Shown: positions 1 through 9,245, numbered from the stretch's first letter. The stretch: DNA of 64,000 bases from Hoylesella loescheii (GCA_021531755.1 JADYUK010000001.1:372001-436000); one strand, 5' to 3'. Numbers and translations: made by a program. Notes: generated from the sequence alone by a model not told the origin.

Positions 1-72
1 TTTGTCTGCGCTTCTGCTGTTGTTGTGGCGGACGCTATTGCCACGACGAATAATAAAGACGAAAATGTATGA
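1..72 (+). CDS. C-terminal end of a truncated ORF, unknown product
   Basis: The first frame is open from the window edge and ends in TGA at 70-72, giving a 23-residue tail that ends DENV. It is alanine/valine rich and then polar. No family can be recognised from so few residues, and chance openness over 23 codons is quite possible. It would be the last part of a gene lying to the left of the window. Confidence 0.25.
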   Translation, partial: FVCASAVVVADAIATTNNKDENV

Positions 73-134
73 TAGATTTTTTTATTTCTTATCATGGTCA
101 TGAGTGGTGTTTTAGTTGATTATATATGGATATT

Positions 135-210
135 CTGGAGGTGACAGATTACCTCCCATTAGGTTGGTGGAGCTGGAGGTGACGGATTACCTCCCATTAG
201 GTTGGTGGAG
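135..210. repeat. Two-copy 38-bp tandem repeat with internal hairpins
   Basis: Positions 135-172 and 173-210 are direct repeats differing at a single base (A at 145, G at 183). Each copy carries GGAGGT, 8 nt, ACCTCC, so each can form a 6-bp hairpin. The rest of 73-366 shows no gene. Confidence 0.8.
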
Positions 211-366
211 CCGGACGAATAAGCCTTTATGGTTGGCCATTTAAATGATTTCCTGTATCTCAATCCCTATAGATATAATCATATAGCCATAATCCCTTTA
301 TCCTTAACCCCGAGCATACCAGTTTCCCTTACTCCGATTTGTTCCATTCTCTTTTCCTGATGCCTT

Positions 367-1686
367 TTATTTCACATAGAATATGGGCTCGTCTGTTGCG
401 GGGGCCTCGGGGTAGTAGTGTACAGCACTGTCATTCATCTTAATGCACATAGAGCCGAGGAGGTGGTATATCTCAGCTCCAGCCCATAGCGTGGGTCCGT
501 AACCATGTGCCGCATAGTTGTTCACGGGGCGGTAGGCGTAGAATGCTGGGTCGAATGCCAGTCCTGTCCCGACACAAGTCCCTTCCACCTGTCCTTTCTC
601 CGTTATGTGAGCCTGGACATAGTTCCAGGCGAGTAGTGTCTGCCCGATGTACGGCTCAGTCTCTATCCATCCCTTGTTTATGGCGTGGGCGAGGCAGTAG
701 GCGTATATGGCAGTGCATGATGTCTCGAGATACGTGTCATTACGGTCGAGCAGCTGGTGCCATGCCCCGTCGTGTCCCTGCAGGGCGAGCAGTCCGTTGA
801 GGTGTTGCTTCAGACAATCTTTCAAGAAATCATCCTCCTTAACGTCGAGCATTTCGCAGACTGTCAGCAGGGCCCATCCGTTTGCCCTTCCCCAGAAGAA
901 CGAGGGGTGGTAACCATCCTTTGTCGGAGTCCATCCGTGACGGTAGAGCTGTTTCTCCGCCACCCACATTTTCTCCCTGAAGAGTCTGAACTGCTTCATC
1001 GCCTCTTCCCAGTTGCCGTTGAGGGCTAAGGCTGGTATACCCATGAACATGTCGTCGAGCCATACTGTGTTCTTGACAGGTCTGAGGCGTGCGAACTGCC
1101 CGTCTGTATATCTATGCTCCTTGTTCATGATGAAGTCATAGTATCTCTCTATCTGCTCGTCCCACAGTTTCTTGTCCTTCACCCCCATCTGGCTGTACCC
1201 TCTGTTCCTTGTCTTTATCATGGCGCTGCATATCGCCCCGCAGTCGTCGAGAGCGTCTGGTGAGACCACCTGTTCCATGAGTGGGTCGATGTTCTCTCCG
1301 TGCTCCTTCATCTTTATGAATCGTGGAGCTTGTTCTGCCAGGAAGCTCATCCTGTCTATGGCGTATCTGGTGTATCTGTTATCTCCAGTCAGTTCTCCTG
1401 CTCTTATCATCGCCGAGTATGTCACGCCCCATTCGTACGATGTCAGTCTGAAGTCACCCCGTCTCAGTTGTTTGCCCGTCTCGTCGAGCTCGGCGAATGT
1501 TGTTTTGTTGAGATAGTCATAGATACGGTCGATGGATGCCTTGACATCCTTCTGTGATGTCACGCCGTATGTATATTTGTATGCGGGTTTCATGAGATGT
1601 AACGGTGCTGTGGCGTCGTTGACGACGTCCTGTGCGGCAGCTGTCATGGCCGACAGCATGATGATTGATGTCAGGATATTCTTCAT
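367..1686 (-). CDS. GH105 family unsaturated rhamnogalacturonyl/glucuronyl hydrolase
   Basis: Predicted secreted hydrolase of 439 aa that removes the unsaturated uronic acid left at the non-reducing end of oligosaccharides by pectin lyases. A short signal peptide (residues 1-19, ending TAAAQ) is followed by an alpha/alpha-barrel-type sequence. Motifs seen are WLDDMFMG (about 209-216, with the acidic pair expected in the active site), WGRANGWALL (265-274), DGAWHQLLDR and ETSCTA, all characteristic of the GH88/GH105 YteR-like group. Length fits the family. The next gene upstream on the same strand is a PL26/YetA-like lyase whose product would be this enzyme's substrate, which supports rhamnogalacturonan use. 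Exact substrate is inferred. Confidence 0.9.
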   Translation of the reverse strand: MKNILTSIIMLSAMTAAAQDVVNDATAPLHLMKPAYKYTYGVTSQKDVKASIDRIYDYLNKTTFAELDETGKQLRRGDFRLTSYEWGVTYSAMIRAGELTGDNRYTRYAIDRMSFLAEQAPRFIKMKEHGENIDPLMEQVVSPDALDDCGAICSAMIKTRNRGYSQMGVKDKKLWDEQIERYYDFIMNKEHRYTDGQFARLRPVKNTVWLDDMFMGIPALALNGNWEEAMKQFRLFREKMWVAEKQLYRHGWTPTKDGYHPSFFWGRANGWALLTVCEMLDVKEDDFLKDCLKQHLNGLLALQGHDGAWHQLLDRNDTYLETSCTAIYAYCLAHAINKGWIETEPYIGQTLLAWNYVQAHITEKGQVEGTCVGTGLAFDPAFYAYRPVNNYAAHGYGPTLWAGAEIYHLLGSMCIKMNDSAVHYYPEAPATDEPIFYVK

Positions 1687-1798
1687 TGTATGGTATTATT
1701 GTTGTTACGTTTATGTTGATGAGTTGATTCCGTTATTATCTTGTTATTTATATGCGGTGACCAGCCTGCCAGGCAGTCTCGTCTTACCATGGCCTATT

Positions 1799-1936
1799 TC
1801 CCACGGATGACCACGGATTATTTTTTATCCCATGGATATCCACGGATTATCACATGTGTTTATTCTTTTTGTCACGTGACAAGTCTCGTGTGAGAGAACT
1901 CATCTGTGACTTTCCGTGATATTCCGTGTGATAAGA
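1799..1936. repeat. CACGGAT/ATCCGTG inverted intergenic repeat, copy 1
   Basis: The 423-nt gap between the two pectin genes holds CCCACGGATGACCACGGAT on its left and TTTCCGTGATATTCCGTGTG on its right, so the halves are roughly inverted around the centre. Related elements occur at 5295-5482, 9732-9948, 11501-11580 and 50785-51040. No gene is seen in 1687-2109. Confidence 0.7.
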
Positions 1937-2109
1937 TTTTGTTCCATAATCATGTGCATAATATCATCCGAGACCTCCGCGTGAGTCCCACCTCTCCTGT
2001 CTGCCTCTCATTGGTCATGACGAGGCGGACAGATACCCCAGACATGGCTTTTGGTGTATGGTGATGGATAGGGTAGGGGGGAGCTAATACGTTATTGTCA
2101 TTCTCGGGA

Positions 2110-5013
2110 TTATCTCCAGCTGCGTATTGTCTCTTGCATGAAAATCGCGTCCATTGTCCATGTGGCGCAGTCGTTAGTCCACAGCGTCTCTTTCCCCGAC
2201 AGGGGAGTGTTGTCAAGAAGGCTCTTCCATGCCTGCTGTGCCAAAGGTGCCATACCCTGCCATGCCGCCCATGCCTGCAGTCGTGGAATGCGGAATTTGT
2301 TATGCTTTATCTTCCATGCCATCTCCTTGTATGTGCTGTTGTGCTGTCCCCATCTGTAGAAAAACTCAGGACAGTCAAGAGAGAGCATCATCTCGCCCAT
2401 AAGCTCGAATCCCCCCATTATAGGCATGAGGTGGTTTGTTGTCTGCTCGTCAGGCATATCGGTCGATATGATTCCTGTAGCAGGGTCATATCCGAGAGCC
2501 ATGGGACCTTGGAAGAAACCGTGTGGCAGACGTGTTATCGACCTTGCTCCAGCCATGAGCTTGTCATAATGGCGGCGGCTACCATTCCGTTCCCATTCAG
2601 TGAACCAGTTGCTTGCGTATCCCATCCAGTCAGGACCTATCCTCAGTCGTGCCGGTGCTGAGCATGGGTAAAGGCTCCTTGGCTGAGCGAGACGCATGGG
2701 GTCGAGGGTGTATAGCAGGGTGTCAGCGTCGGCCACCTCGTGCATTATATCGCCCAGTCGCTCGTCAGCTGTCAGGTAGTAGTAGAAGCGGTTCCACCAC
2801 GCCTCACTGATTCTCGACTCTTTCGCTCCGCATCCCCAGTGCACGACATTATGTCTCGAACCCAGTCCGGCATGAGGTCCAGTGTGGTATGTGTCCACCT
2901 CCGAGCAGTGTCTTGTCATAGCCACCGCCATGCGCCACACATCGGGGTTGCCGGTCCTGAGGAACTGGTACCAGAACATTGTCGGCGATGCCAGCTCAGT
3001 GTTGTCCCATGCATATCCCCCGACATCATATCTCCATTCGTCGCGGCTTCTGTCGTATGCGTGCATGACATCGCCGTAGTTGAAGAATCCGTACCATCCA
3101 TGGCGTTCTATCTCCGTCCTGTAGAATCGCATTATGCTGTCGAGCGTGTTCTCCACTCTCCTGTCGCGCTCTGTCTCCCTTGTCGGCAGGCTCCATATCC
3201 CGAAAGCCCTTTTCCTGTGCATATACTCAGCTGTGGGCAGCATCTGTGTGCTCTCGTCCGTCTCGCCGTTTATGATTATTGTCGAGGTGCGGGCAATGCC
3301 CCATGCTGTGCTCATGCCCGGCTGCACATCCTCGTATGCCGATAGCAGCCCATGGGGTATAGTGTCGTAGTGGGCGAAGCTGTACCGCTCCGCCTCCTGC
3401 GGGTAGAGGCTTATCGAGACTACCGCCGTGTCCGTGCGCATCCTGTCTGCCTGCAGGGTTGAGGGATAGCTCTGCCAGAAATCCTCCAGCCTGAATGTGG
3501 TGCGCTGTATGCTGTCGCCCACAGTTATCCTTCCCTCGCTTCTGTGTCCCTCAATAGTCCCTATCCACGGCGCCGAGTCTATTGTGCGTTTTCTTATAGA
3601 GTAACCGTTTGGCGACAGCTGGCTCAGTCTGAAACCGTCCCATCGCGCTATCTCTGCTATCGTCGCCCTTGTCGCGCTGTCCATGCGCTCGAGGTCTATC
3701 TTCCGTCGTGCTATCAGCGGCTTGACAGACATTGGCCGGTTGTCGTCAAACTGGACATACCTCTCATAATCCTCACCATGCATGGGTACGGGGAAATGGA
3801 TTGTCAGCTCGTCCAGCCCCTCACTGTTTAGGGCGCTGTCTACGAGCAGTGTGTGTACAAGCTTCCGCTCACTGCTCCCCTTGTACGAGTATGTACGTAT
3901 GATGAAGTTCCGCCCAGTATATCGCCTAACGGTGCATATACTGCCCATGTGTTCCGTCTCCTGACTTGTCACAGGACATATCCTGTGGTTCAGGGTGACG
4001 TAGAAAGGTATATCCTCCCTTATCGCCTCTTTGTCTCCAGCCTTCCGTCTGCTGTCTTTCCTCGTCTCTTTCTTTCTCTTCGCCAATGGCTTTGTCAGCC
4101 GGCACGAGTCAGTCCCCTCAGGCACAACAGTCGTAACGGCCATCCATTTCACGCTTCCGTCAGGCCATGTCGCCAGCGTGCTGCACTCGTGGTCCAACTC
4201 CTCACCCTTGTCTGTTGTCAGGCAGAATCTGTTGTCTCTCACCTCGCCCTGGCCGAATGGCACGCCGAATCTCTGTGGCCCCTTTCCCCTTGCGCCTATC
4301 CATCTCAGCGTCACTCCCTCCGTGTCGGGATTTGAACAGGAGTATCTGAAACGTCTCATCTGTGCGTGGGAGAGTGTCGTGCGGAATCCGAAGTATCCTC
4401 TTGTCAGAGGTCGTGGGTCGACATAGTCGACGAGACATTCCCCGTCAATGATATACCTCACTCTTCCGTCCACCGCCTCTATCCTTATGCTGTACCAGTG
4501 GTCGGGCTTTATCAGATGCTCCTTGTCAGTATACTCGCGCAGAATCACCGGTCTCAGCCATACGCTGTCCGTCGTCATAGGGTATCCCGTGTATCGTCTG
4601 AAGCGTGTTGTCGTGTTCCAGTTGCCGCCGTATCCCATATAATACAGCCTGAGGGCATAGTTGTTCACGAATTTCCCTCCGCATCCTCCACGTCGCTCAG
4701 CCATCCAGAAGCAGTTGAGGTCGCTTGTCCTGATGTCCCCCTTCTCGTCCTTGAATCTCGGGTCGCTTACTATTCTCGCCTCATATTCAATTATGGTGTT
4801 ACCCTCCATGAGGTTATTGTTCCACAGTGTCACACCCTTTGTGGCTATTATGTCTATCGTCCCATCGTTTACGGTGAATGTCGACGCCTTGTCCTCGGCT
4901 TCCATCCACCATGCTCCTTTGGCCATGCTGACAGACATCATGCTGCCAGCCACCATCGCCACAGCCGCCACGGCCAGTCTCCTCCAGATAATGTTCATAT
5001 CGAAAAGTGTCAT
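2110..5013 (-). CDS. Rhamnogalacturonan exolyase-like protein (DUF6250 + PcRGLX/YetA, PL26-like)
   Basis: Large predicted exported protein of 967 aa. A signal peptide lies at about residues 6-33 (the second Met, in MNIIWRR, is an equally good start). Residues about 35-235 look like a DUF6250 concanavalin-like module (WYSIRIEAVDGRVRYIIDGE). From about 238 the sequence matches the PcRGLX/YetA family: a RIFT-barrel start (VPFGQGEV, TWPDGSVKWM), a central domain and a C-terminal alpha/alpha toroid containing WYGFFNYGDVMHAYD and GGYAWDNTE. PL26 members cleave the rhamnogalacturonan-I backbone exolytically. The gene precedes the GH105 gene on the same strand. Family membership is read from motifs; catalytic activity is inferred. 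Confidence 0.8.
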   Translation of the reverse strand: MTLFDMNIIWRRLAVAAVAMVAGSMMSVSMAKGAWWMEAEDKASTFTVNDGTIDIIATKGVTLWNNNLMEGNTIIEYEARIVSDPRFKDEKGDIRTSDLNCFWMAERRGGCGGKFVNNYALRLYYMGYGGNWNTTTRFRRYTGYPMTTDSVWLRPVILREYTDKEHLIKPDHWYSIRIEAVDGRVRYIIDGECLVDYVDPRPLTRGYFGFRTTLSHAQMRRFRYSCSNPDTEGVTLRWIGARGKGPQRFGVPFGQGEVRDNRFCLTTDKGEELDHECSTLATWPDGSVKWMAVTTVVPEGTDSCRLTKPLAKRKKETRKDSRRKAGDKEAIREDIPFYVTLNHRICPVTSQETEHMGSICTVRRYTGRNFIIRTYSYKGSSERKLVHTLLVDSALNSEGLDELTIHFPVPMHGEDYERYVQFDDNRPMSVKPLIARRKIDLERMDSATRATIAEIARWDGFRLSQLSPNGYSIRKRTIDSAPWIGTIEGHRSEGRITVGDSIQRTTFRLEDFWQSYPSTLQADRMRTDTAVVSISLYPQEAERYSFAHYDTIPHGLLSAYEDVQPGMSTAWGIARTSTIIINGETDESTQMLPTAEYMHRKRAFGIWSLPTRETERDRRVENTLDSIMRFYRTEIERHGWYGFFNYGDVMHAYDRSRDEWRYDVGGYAWDNTELASPTMFWYQFLRTGNPDVWRMAVAMTRHCSEVDTYHTGPHAGLGSRHNVVHWGCGAKESRISEAWWNRFYYYLTADERLGDIMHEVADADTLLYTLDPMRLAQPRSLYPCSAPARLRIGPDWMGYASNWFTEWERNGSRRHYDKLMAGARSITRLPHGFFQGPMALGYDPATGIISTDMPDEQTTNHLMPIMGGFELMGEMMLSLDCPEFFYRWGQHNSTYKEMAWKIKHNKFRIPRLQAWAAWQGMAPLAQQAWKSLLDNTPLSGKETLWTNDCATWTMDAIFMQETIRSWR

Positions 5014-5112
5014 AGTATATATATAGGTCTATTTTTGCTCAGCATTCGATTCCTTTGCCCGGCAAAGCAAGCTTTCTCTGCTCTCGTTTATCTGTAACGC
5101 TGCTTTGTGACG

Positions 5113-5143
5113 CAAATTTCGTGAAAAATCCTGAGATATGCAA
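5113..5143 (-). promoter_or_regulatory. Candidate promoter of the PL26-like gene
   Basis: On the minus strand TTG (5143-5141), a 20-nt spacer, then GAAATTTG (5120-5113) fits the Bacteroidetes -33/-7 pattern with one mismatch at the first base of TAnnTTTG. It sits about 100 nt upstream of the start. Confidence 0.4.
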
Positions 5144-5294
5144 GCGTTTGGTCATATTTTCTTCTCCTACCCCCTCGTTATCCCCTCGTTCTGAGCCCAG
5201 TGAGCAGAGAGATGCGAGTTTGTTGTCACACAGATGCTCTCATATTACGAAATCTCCTTGTCACTCGCTGTTCTATCATTCTAAATGTCCTTGT

Positions 5295-5482
5295 CGCACG
5301 GAGTTCCAAGGAAAGTCGCGGATGTTATTTTTTTCTCGATACATGTCTCGTGTGAAAGAATTTATCCGTGACCTTCCGTGGTGTTCCGTGTGATGGGACA
5401 TGTTTCGATAATCTTGTGACACAATAACATCCGTGACTATCCGTGATATTCCGTGTGATAGAATAATTCGATAATTCGTGAC
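5295..5482. repeat. CACGGAT/ATCCGTG intergenic repeat, copy 2
   Basis: Contains two tandem blocks of the right-hand half: ATCCGTGACCTTCCGTGGTG (about 5363) and ATCCGTGACTATCCGTGATA (about 5430), each ending in TTCCGTGTGAT. A degenerate stretch at about 5050-5100 (GCAAAGCAAGCTTTCTCTGC) weakly resembles the 73-bp repeat family. With the 22-bp array at 5563 this accounts for most of the 667-nt gap 5014-5680. Confidence 0.7.
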
Positions 5483-5562
5483 AGCACCCCTGTTTTCATA
5501 GATGCTATACGTAGGCAAACCTAACTGCCCAGTATCAAGGGTTTTACGGAGCTCGTGCTAAA

Positions 5563-5641
5563 GGTACTGAATGAGCTGCTCATACATGCTGAATGAGCTG
5601 CTTATAAGTACTGAATGGGCGGCTCATTGCTACTGAATGAT
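5563..5641 (+). repeat. Four-unit 22-bp tandem array, copy 1
   Basis: The motif CTGAATG starts at 5567, 5589, 5611 and 5633, an exact 22-bp period. The unit reads AATGAGC-N-GCTCATT-N-GTACTG, so each unit contains a 15-bp odd palindrome. Sister arrays lie at 24131, 38544 and 60127, the last inverted. Confidence 0.9.
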
Positions 5642-5680
5642 AAACCGCAATAGAATTAAGCCAAAAATCACACAAATCAG

Positions 5681-6181
5681 GTGTTCTTGTCAGGCCTGGA
5701 CAATCCCATGCTCTACGTTGAATATATGAGGTCATTAATATATGATTATCTCCAACCATATTGCTTGATTACTTCTCCATCCCCCGTTGACTACGTTACT
5801 TCCCGATGGTCAGGGTTTAGCCTGTCACGTAGGGTAGAGATTATCTGTGAGACAGCAACCTGTGTCGCATTCTTCGATGGCTATCCAGTCTCTCCTGGTC
5901 ATGCCTTGATTGTTCCGAAGAGGCATGTGTCATCATATTTTGACCTCACTGACCACGAGCGCGAGGCAATGAACGTCATGCTACAGTATGTCAAGCGTGT
6001 TGTAGATGAGCGTTTCCATCCTGACGGATACAATATTGGCATTAATGTTGGTCAGGCAGCAGGCCAGAGTGTCTATCATTGCCAAATGCATCTCATTCCA
6101 CGATATGCCGGCGACGTGGAGAACCCGAAGGGTGGAGTCAGGGGAGTTATACCAAAGAAACAGAAGTATTGGGAATGGTGA
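5681..6181 (+). CDS. HIT family nucleotide-binding protein with altered HIT motif
   Basis: 166-aa protein (GTG start; ATGs at 5708 and 5726 are alternatives, because the recognisable domain only begins near residue 44). The body matches bacterial HIT proteins closely: FFDGYPVSPGHALIVPKRH, YNIGINVGQAAGQSV, and a GGVRGVIP tail. HIT proteins hydrolyse or transfer nucleoside phosphates on phosphoramidate or dinucleoside substrates using the middle His of HxHxH. Here the motif reads HCQMHLIPRY, so the middle, nucleophilic position is Gln (codon CAA at about 6087). The fold is clear; activity is in doubt. It is a single gene between repeat-filled gaps. Confidence 0.85.
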   Translation: MFLSGLDNPMLYVEYMRSLIYDYLQPYCLITSPSPVDYVTSRWSGFSLSRRVEIICETATCVAFFDGYPVSPGHALIVPKRHVSSYFDLTDHEREAMNVMLQYVKRVVDERFHPDGYNIGINVGQAAGQSVYHCQMHLIPRYAGDVENPKGGVRGVIPKKQKYWEW

Positions 6182-6535
6182 ATATTGAGGAGAATGGTGC
6201 GGTACAATCACAAATGAGCTGCATTTGTTTTCTATAGCGATACATTGTTGTTGTGAGTGCTATTGAATCGGCCATTATTAAAATCTTACAGTTGTCATGA
6301 TGACATGTAAGTAGGGGAATTGTGGGGAGACGAATTGAACTTTTGGGAAAATATGCTCTGGTCTCCATCTGCCCCATGGCAGAAAACGGGGTGGATAAGA
6401 GTCTGACAGTGCTTGTCATTGGCTGTTACGTGTCGCTGGTTTTATGTTCGGATTAAAACATTGTGGATAACACACTGTATGACAGAACATAACGTGGCTT
6501 GAGAAAAAATAGTATGAAAAAAAGATGCGGGAAAA

Positions 6536-6567
6536 TTTTGTGAGTAGAATATTTTGTATTAACTTTG
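6536..6567 (+). promoter_or_regulatory. Candidate nrdD promoter
   Basis: TTTTG (6536-6540), 19-nt spacer, TAACTTTG (6560-6567) matches the Bacteroidetes -33/-7 consensus. Transcription would begin near 6574 and give a leader of about 160 nt. The rest of the gap 6182-6535 shows nothing definite. Confidence 0.55.
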
Positions 6568-6588
6568 CAGAGGAAAATTATCCAAAAC

Positions 6589-6626
6589 GGGAAACTTTCT
6601 TTATGGAGAAGAGAGAAAAGTTTCCC
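6589..6626 (+). promoter_or_regulatory. Hairpin in the nrdD 5' leader
   Basis: GGGAAACTTT (6589-6598) and AAAGTTTCCC (6617-6626) form a perfect 10-bp stem with an 18-nt loop, inside the leader predicted from the promoter at 6536-6567. No T-run follows, so it is not an ordinary terminator. It may be a protein or RNA control site; function unknown. Confidence 0.45.
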
Positions 6627-6735
6627 AAAATGGAAAACCACAGTACGGAGGAACATATCTTCTCTTTTCCGAAAAATGAACCCTCCGCCTCTGAAGACCA
6701 ACGACCTCAAACCCATAATATACCCTAAAAACTAG

Positions 6736-8841
6736 ATGGAAATCAAGAATTTCGTGATTACCAAGCGCGACGGCACAAAGGACGCTTTCTCGCTTGACAA
6801 GATCATGAACGCGATAATAAAAGCGTTCAACTCTGTCGGCGAGAACGTCGACCTCACAAGCTTGTCGAAGATAATCAGCAACCTCGACATTCACGACGGT
6901 GTCACCGTGGAGGATATACAGAACCAGACGGAGATTGCCCTCATGAAAGAGGGATACTATGCTGTGGCAAAATCATTCATGCTCTACAGACAGCGCCATA
7001 CCGACACTCGTGAGGAACTCGACCGCGTGAAGTTCCTCTCTGACTACTGCAAGGCCGCTAACGCCGCGACAGGTTCAAAATTCGACGCCAACGCCAATGT
7101 CGAGCACAAGAACATAGCGACACTCATAGGCGAGCTGCCTAAGGGAGCGTTTATTAAGCTCAACCGCCGCATGCTGACAGACAGAATCAAGTCGATGTAC
7201 GGCAAGGCTCTCGCTGACGAGTACATGGACCTCCTGCAGCACCATTTCATATATAAGAACGACGAGACATCACTCGCTAACTACTGCGCCTCGATAACTA
7301 TGTACCCATGGCTCATAAACGGCACATACGGCATCGGGGGCAACTCGACAGCTCCGACAAACCTCAAGTCGTTCTGCGGAGGATTCGTCAATATGGTCTT
7401 CATTGTCAGCTCGATGCTCTCGGGAGCGTGCGCCACACCAGAGTTCCTCATGTACATGAACTACTTCATCGGCAAGGAATACGGCACAGACTACTGGCAG
7501 CACCCTGAGCGCCAGGCAGACCTCTCGCTCAAGCAGCGCTCTATAGACAAGGTCATAACAGACTGTTTCGAGCAGATTGTCTACTCTATAAACCAGCCAA
7601 CAGGAGCAAGGAACTTCCAGGCCGTTTTCTGGAATGTCGCCTACTATGACAAATACTACTTCCACTCGCTCTTCGAGAACTTCTACTTCCCTGACGGCTC
7701 ACAGCCAGACTGGGACGGACTGTCATGGCTGCAGAAACGTTTCATGAAATGGTTCAACAAGGAGAGGACAAAGACTGTGCTGACATTCCCAGTAGAGACC
7801 ATGGCGCTGCTGACAGAGAACGGCGAGCCAAGGGACAAGGAGTGGGGTGACTTCACAGCGGAGATGTATGCCGAGGGACACTCGTTCTTCACATACATGT
7901 CAGACAACGCTGACTCCCTCTCCAGCTGCTGCCGCCTCAGGAACGAGATACAGGACAACGGTTTCTCGTACACCCTCGGTGCAGGTGGCGTGTCGACAGG
8001 ATCAAAGTCTGTGCTGACTGTCAACCTCAACCGCTGCATACAGTACGCTGTCAACAAGGGTGAGGACTTCCATGACTTCCTCGGACATGTCATTGAGCTG
8101 TGCCATAAGGTGCAGACAGCATACAACGAGAATCTCAAGGAGTTCCAGAAGAACGGCATGCTCCCACTCTTCGACGCCGGATACATAAACATCAACCGCC
8201 AGTATCTCACAATCGGCGTGAACGGTCTCGTCGAGGCTGCAGAGTTCATGGGCATCACAATAACCGACAACCAGCAGTACAGGGAGTTCGTGCAGGATGT
8301 CCTCGGCCTTGTCGAGCACTATAACAAGAAGTTCCGCACAAAGGAGCTCATGTTCAACTGTGAGATGATACCCGCTGAGAATGTCGGCGTGAAACACGCA
8401 AAATGGGACAGGGAGGACGGATATTTCGTGCCCCGTGACTGCTACAACTCTTACTTCTATGTTGTTGAGGACCAGTCGCTGAACATCATCGACAAGTTCA
8501 AGCTGCACGGCCGCCACTACATAGAGCATCTGACAGGTGGCTCAGCCCTGCACATGAACCTCGAGGAGCATCTTTCGAAGGAGCAGTACCGCCAGCTGCT
8601 GCATGTCGCTGCTGTTGAGGGCTGCAACTACTTCACATTCAATGTCCCCAACACGATATGCAACGAGTGCGGGCACATAGACAAGAGATACCTGAAGGAG
8701 TGTCCACACTGCCACTCGAAGAACATTGACTATATGACACGTATCATCGGATATCTGAAGCGTGTCTCTAACTTCTCTCAGGCACGACAGCAGGAGGCGG
8801 AACGCAGATTCTATGCCGCGCCGGAGAATATGGGCAAATGA
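6736..8841 (+). CDS. nrdD: Anaerobic (class III) ribonucleoside-triphosphate reductase, large subunit
   Basis: 701-aa glycyl-radical enzyme that makes deoxyribonucleotides without oxygen. An ATP-cone allosteric domain occupies about residues 3-95 (VITKRDGTKDAFSLDKIMNA), followed by the ten-stranded barrel (CASITMYPWL, GARNFQAVFWN). The C-terminus carries the zinc site, four Cys at 642, 645, 656 and 659 (CNECG and CPHC), and the glycyl-radical loop RIIGYLKRVSNFS with Gly672. All expected elements are present and the length is normal. The activase gene nrdG follows after 404 nt. The leader contains a promoter and a hairpin. ATP-cone control of this enzyme type has been studied in Prevotella copri. 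Confidence 0.98.
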   Translation: MEIKNFVITKRDGTKDAFSLDKIMNAIIKAFNSVGENVDLTSLSKIISNLDIHDGVTVEDIQNQTEIALMKEGYYAVAKSFMLYRQRHTDTREELDRVKFLSDYCKAANAATGSKFDANANVEHKNIATLIGELPKGAFIKLNRRMLTDRIKSMYGKALADEYMDLLQHHFIYKNDETSLANYCASITMYPWLINGTYGIGGNSTAPTNLKSFCGGFVNMVFIVSSMLSGACATPEFLMYMNYFIGKEYGTDYWQHPERQADLSLKQRSIDKVITDCFEQIVYSINQPTGARNFQAVFWNVAYYDKYYFHSLFENFYFPDGSQPDWDGLSWLQKRFMKWFNKERTKTVLTFPVETMALLTENGEPRDKEWGDFTAEMYAEGHSFFTYMSDNADSLSSCCRLRNEIQDNGFSYTLGAGGVSTGSKSVLTVNLNRCIQYAVNKGEDFHDFLGHVIELCHKVQTAYNENLKEFQKNGMLPLFDAGYININRQYLTIGVNGLVEAAEFMGITITDNQQYREFVQDVLGLVEHYNKKFRTKELMFNCEMIPAENVGVKHAKWDREDGYFVPRDCYNSYFYVVEDQSLNIIDKFKLHGRHYIEHLTGGSALHMNLEEHLSKEQYRQLLHVAAVEGCNYFTFNVPNTICNECGHIDKRYLKECPHCHSKNIDYMTRIIGYLKRVSNFSQARQQEAERRFYAAPENMGK

Positions 8842-9245
8842 CAAGCCACAGGCTCCAGCGGAGGCTGATATCACCGCAGAGCGATGACACGCCCAGAGGA
8901 GACCAATAAGAATCCACCGACGACGGGGAGAGGACATGACAGACATGTTATAATAGAGGCGATGTCGCCGACTCATGCCTGTGTGCCATGCCTTCTCTCC
9001 GTCGACGCTTGTTAGGGGAGGCCAAGAGGCATGAGTGGGATGATGGAGAGTCACGGATGGCAGCCTGCTGACAACTTAAGAGACGGTAACGGCGGCAGCG
9101 GTCTCTCTGTTATCTCTGGACGCTCTGGTCTCTCCGTAATACCCGGGCAGCCATAAGCCAGGTATAAGGGCGCGGGCAGGGAGAAAGGAAGGAGCATCAC
9201 AAACTCCTGTTTATTGAGAAATATGACAGAAATACAAGGGAAAAT
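8842..9245. other. nrdD-nrdG intergenic region with inverted repeats
   Basis: A 404-nt gap with no convincing gene. ACTCATGCCT (8971-8980) and AGGCATGAGT (9027-9036) form a perfect 10-bp inverted repeat around 46 nt. Further on, AGAGAC and GTCTCT near 9080-9107 can close a small G/C-rich hairpin. No U-tract follows either, so read-through to nrdG remains possible. Confidence 0.5.

Noticed and set aside
5563..5641. 22-bp arrays as CRISPR
   Set aside because: Units are contiguous with no unique spacers, there are only four per array, and no cas genes are present.
6525..6728. 67-codon ORF before nrdD
   Set aside because: It spans the predicted promoter and the leader hairpin and resembles no protein; better explained as regulatory sequence.
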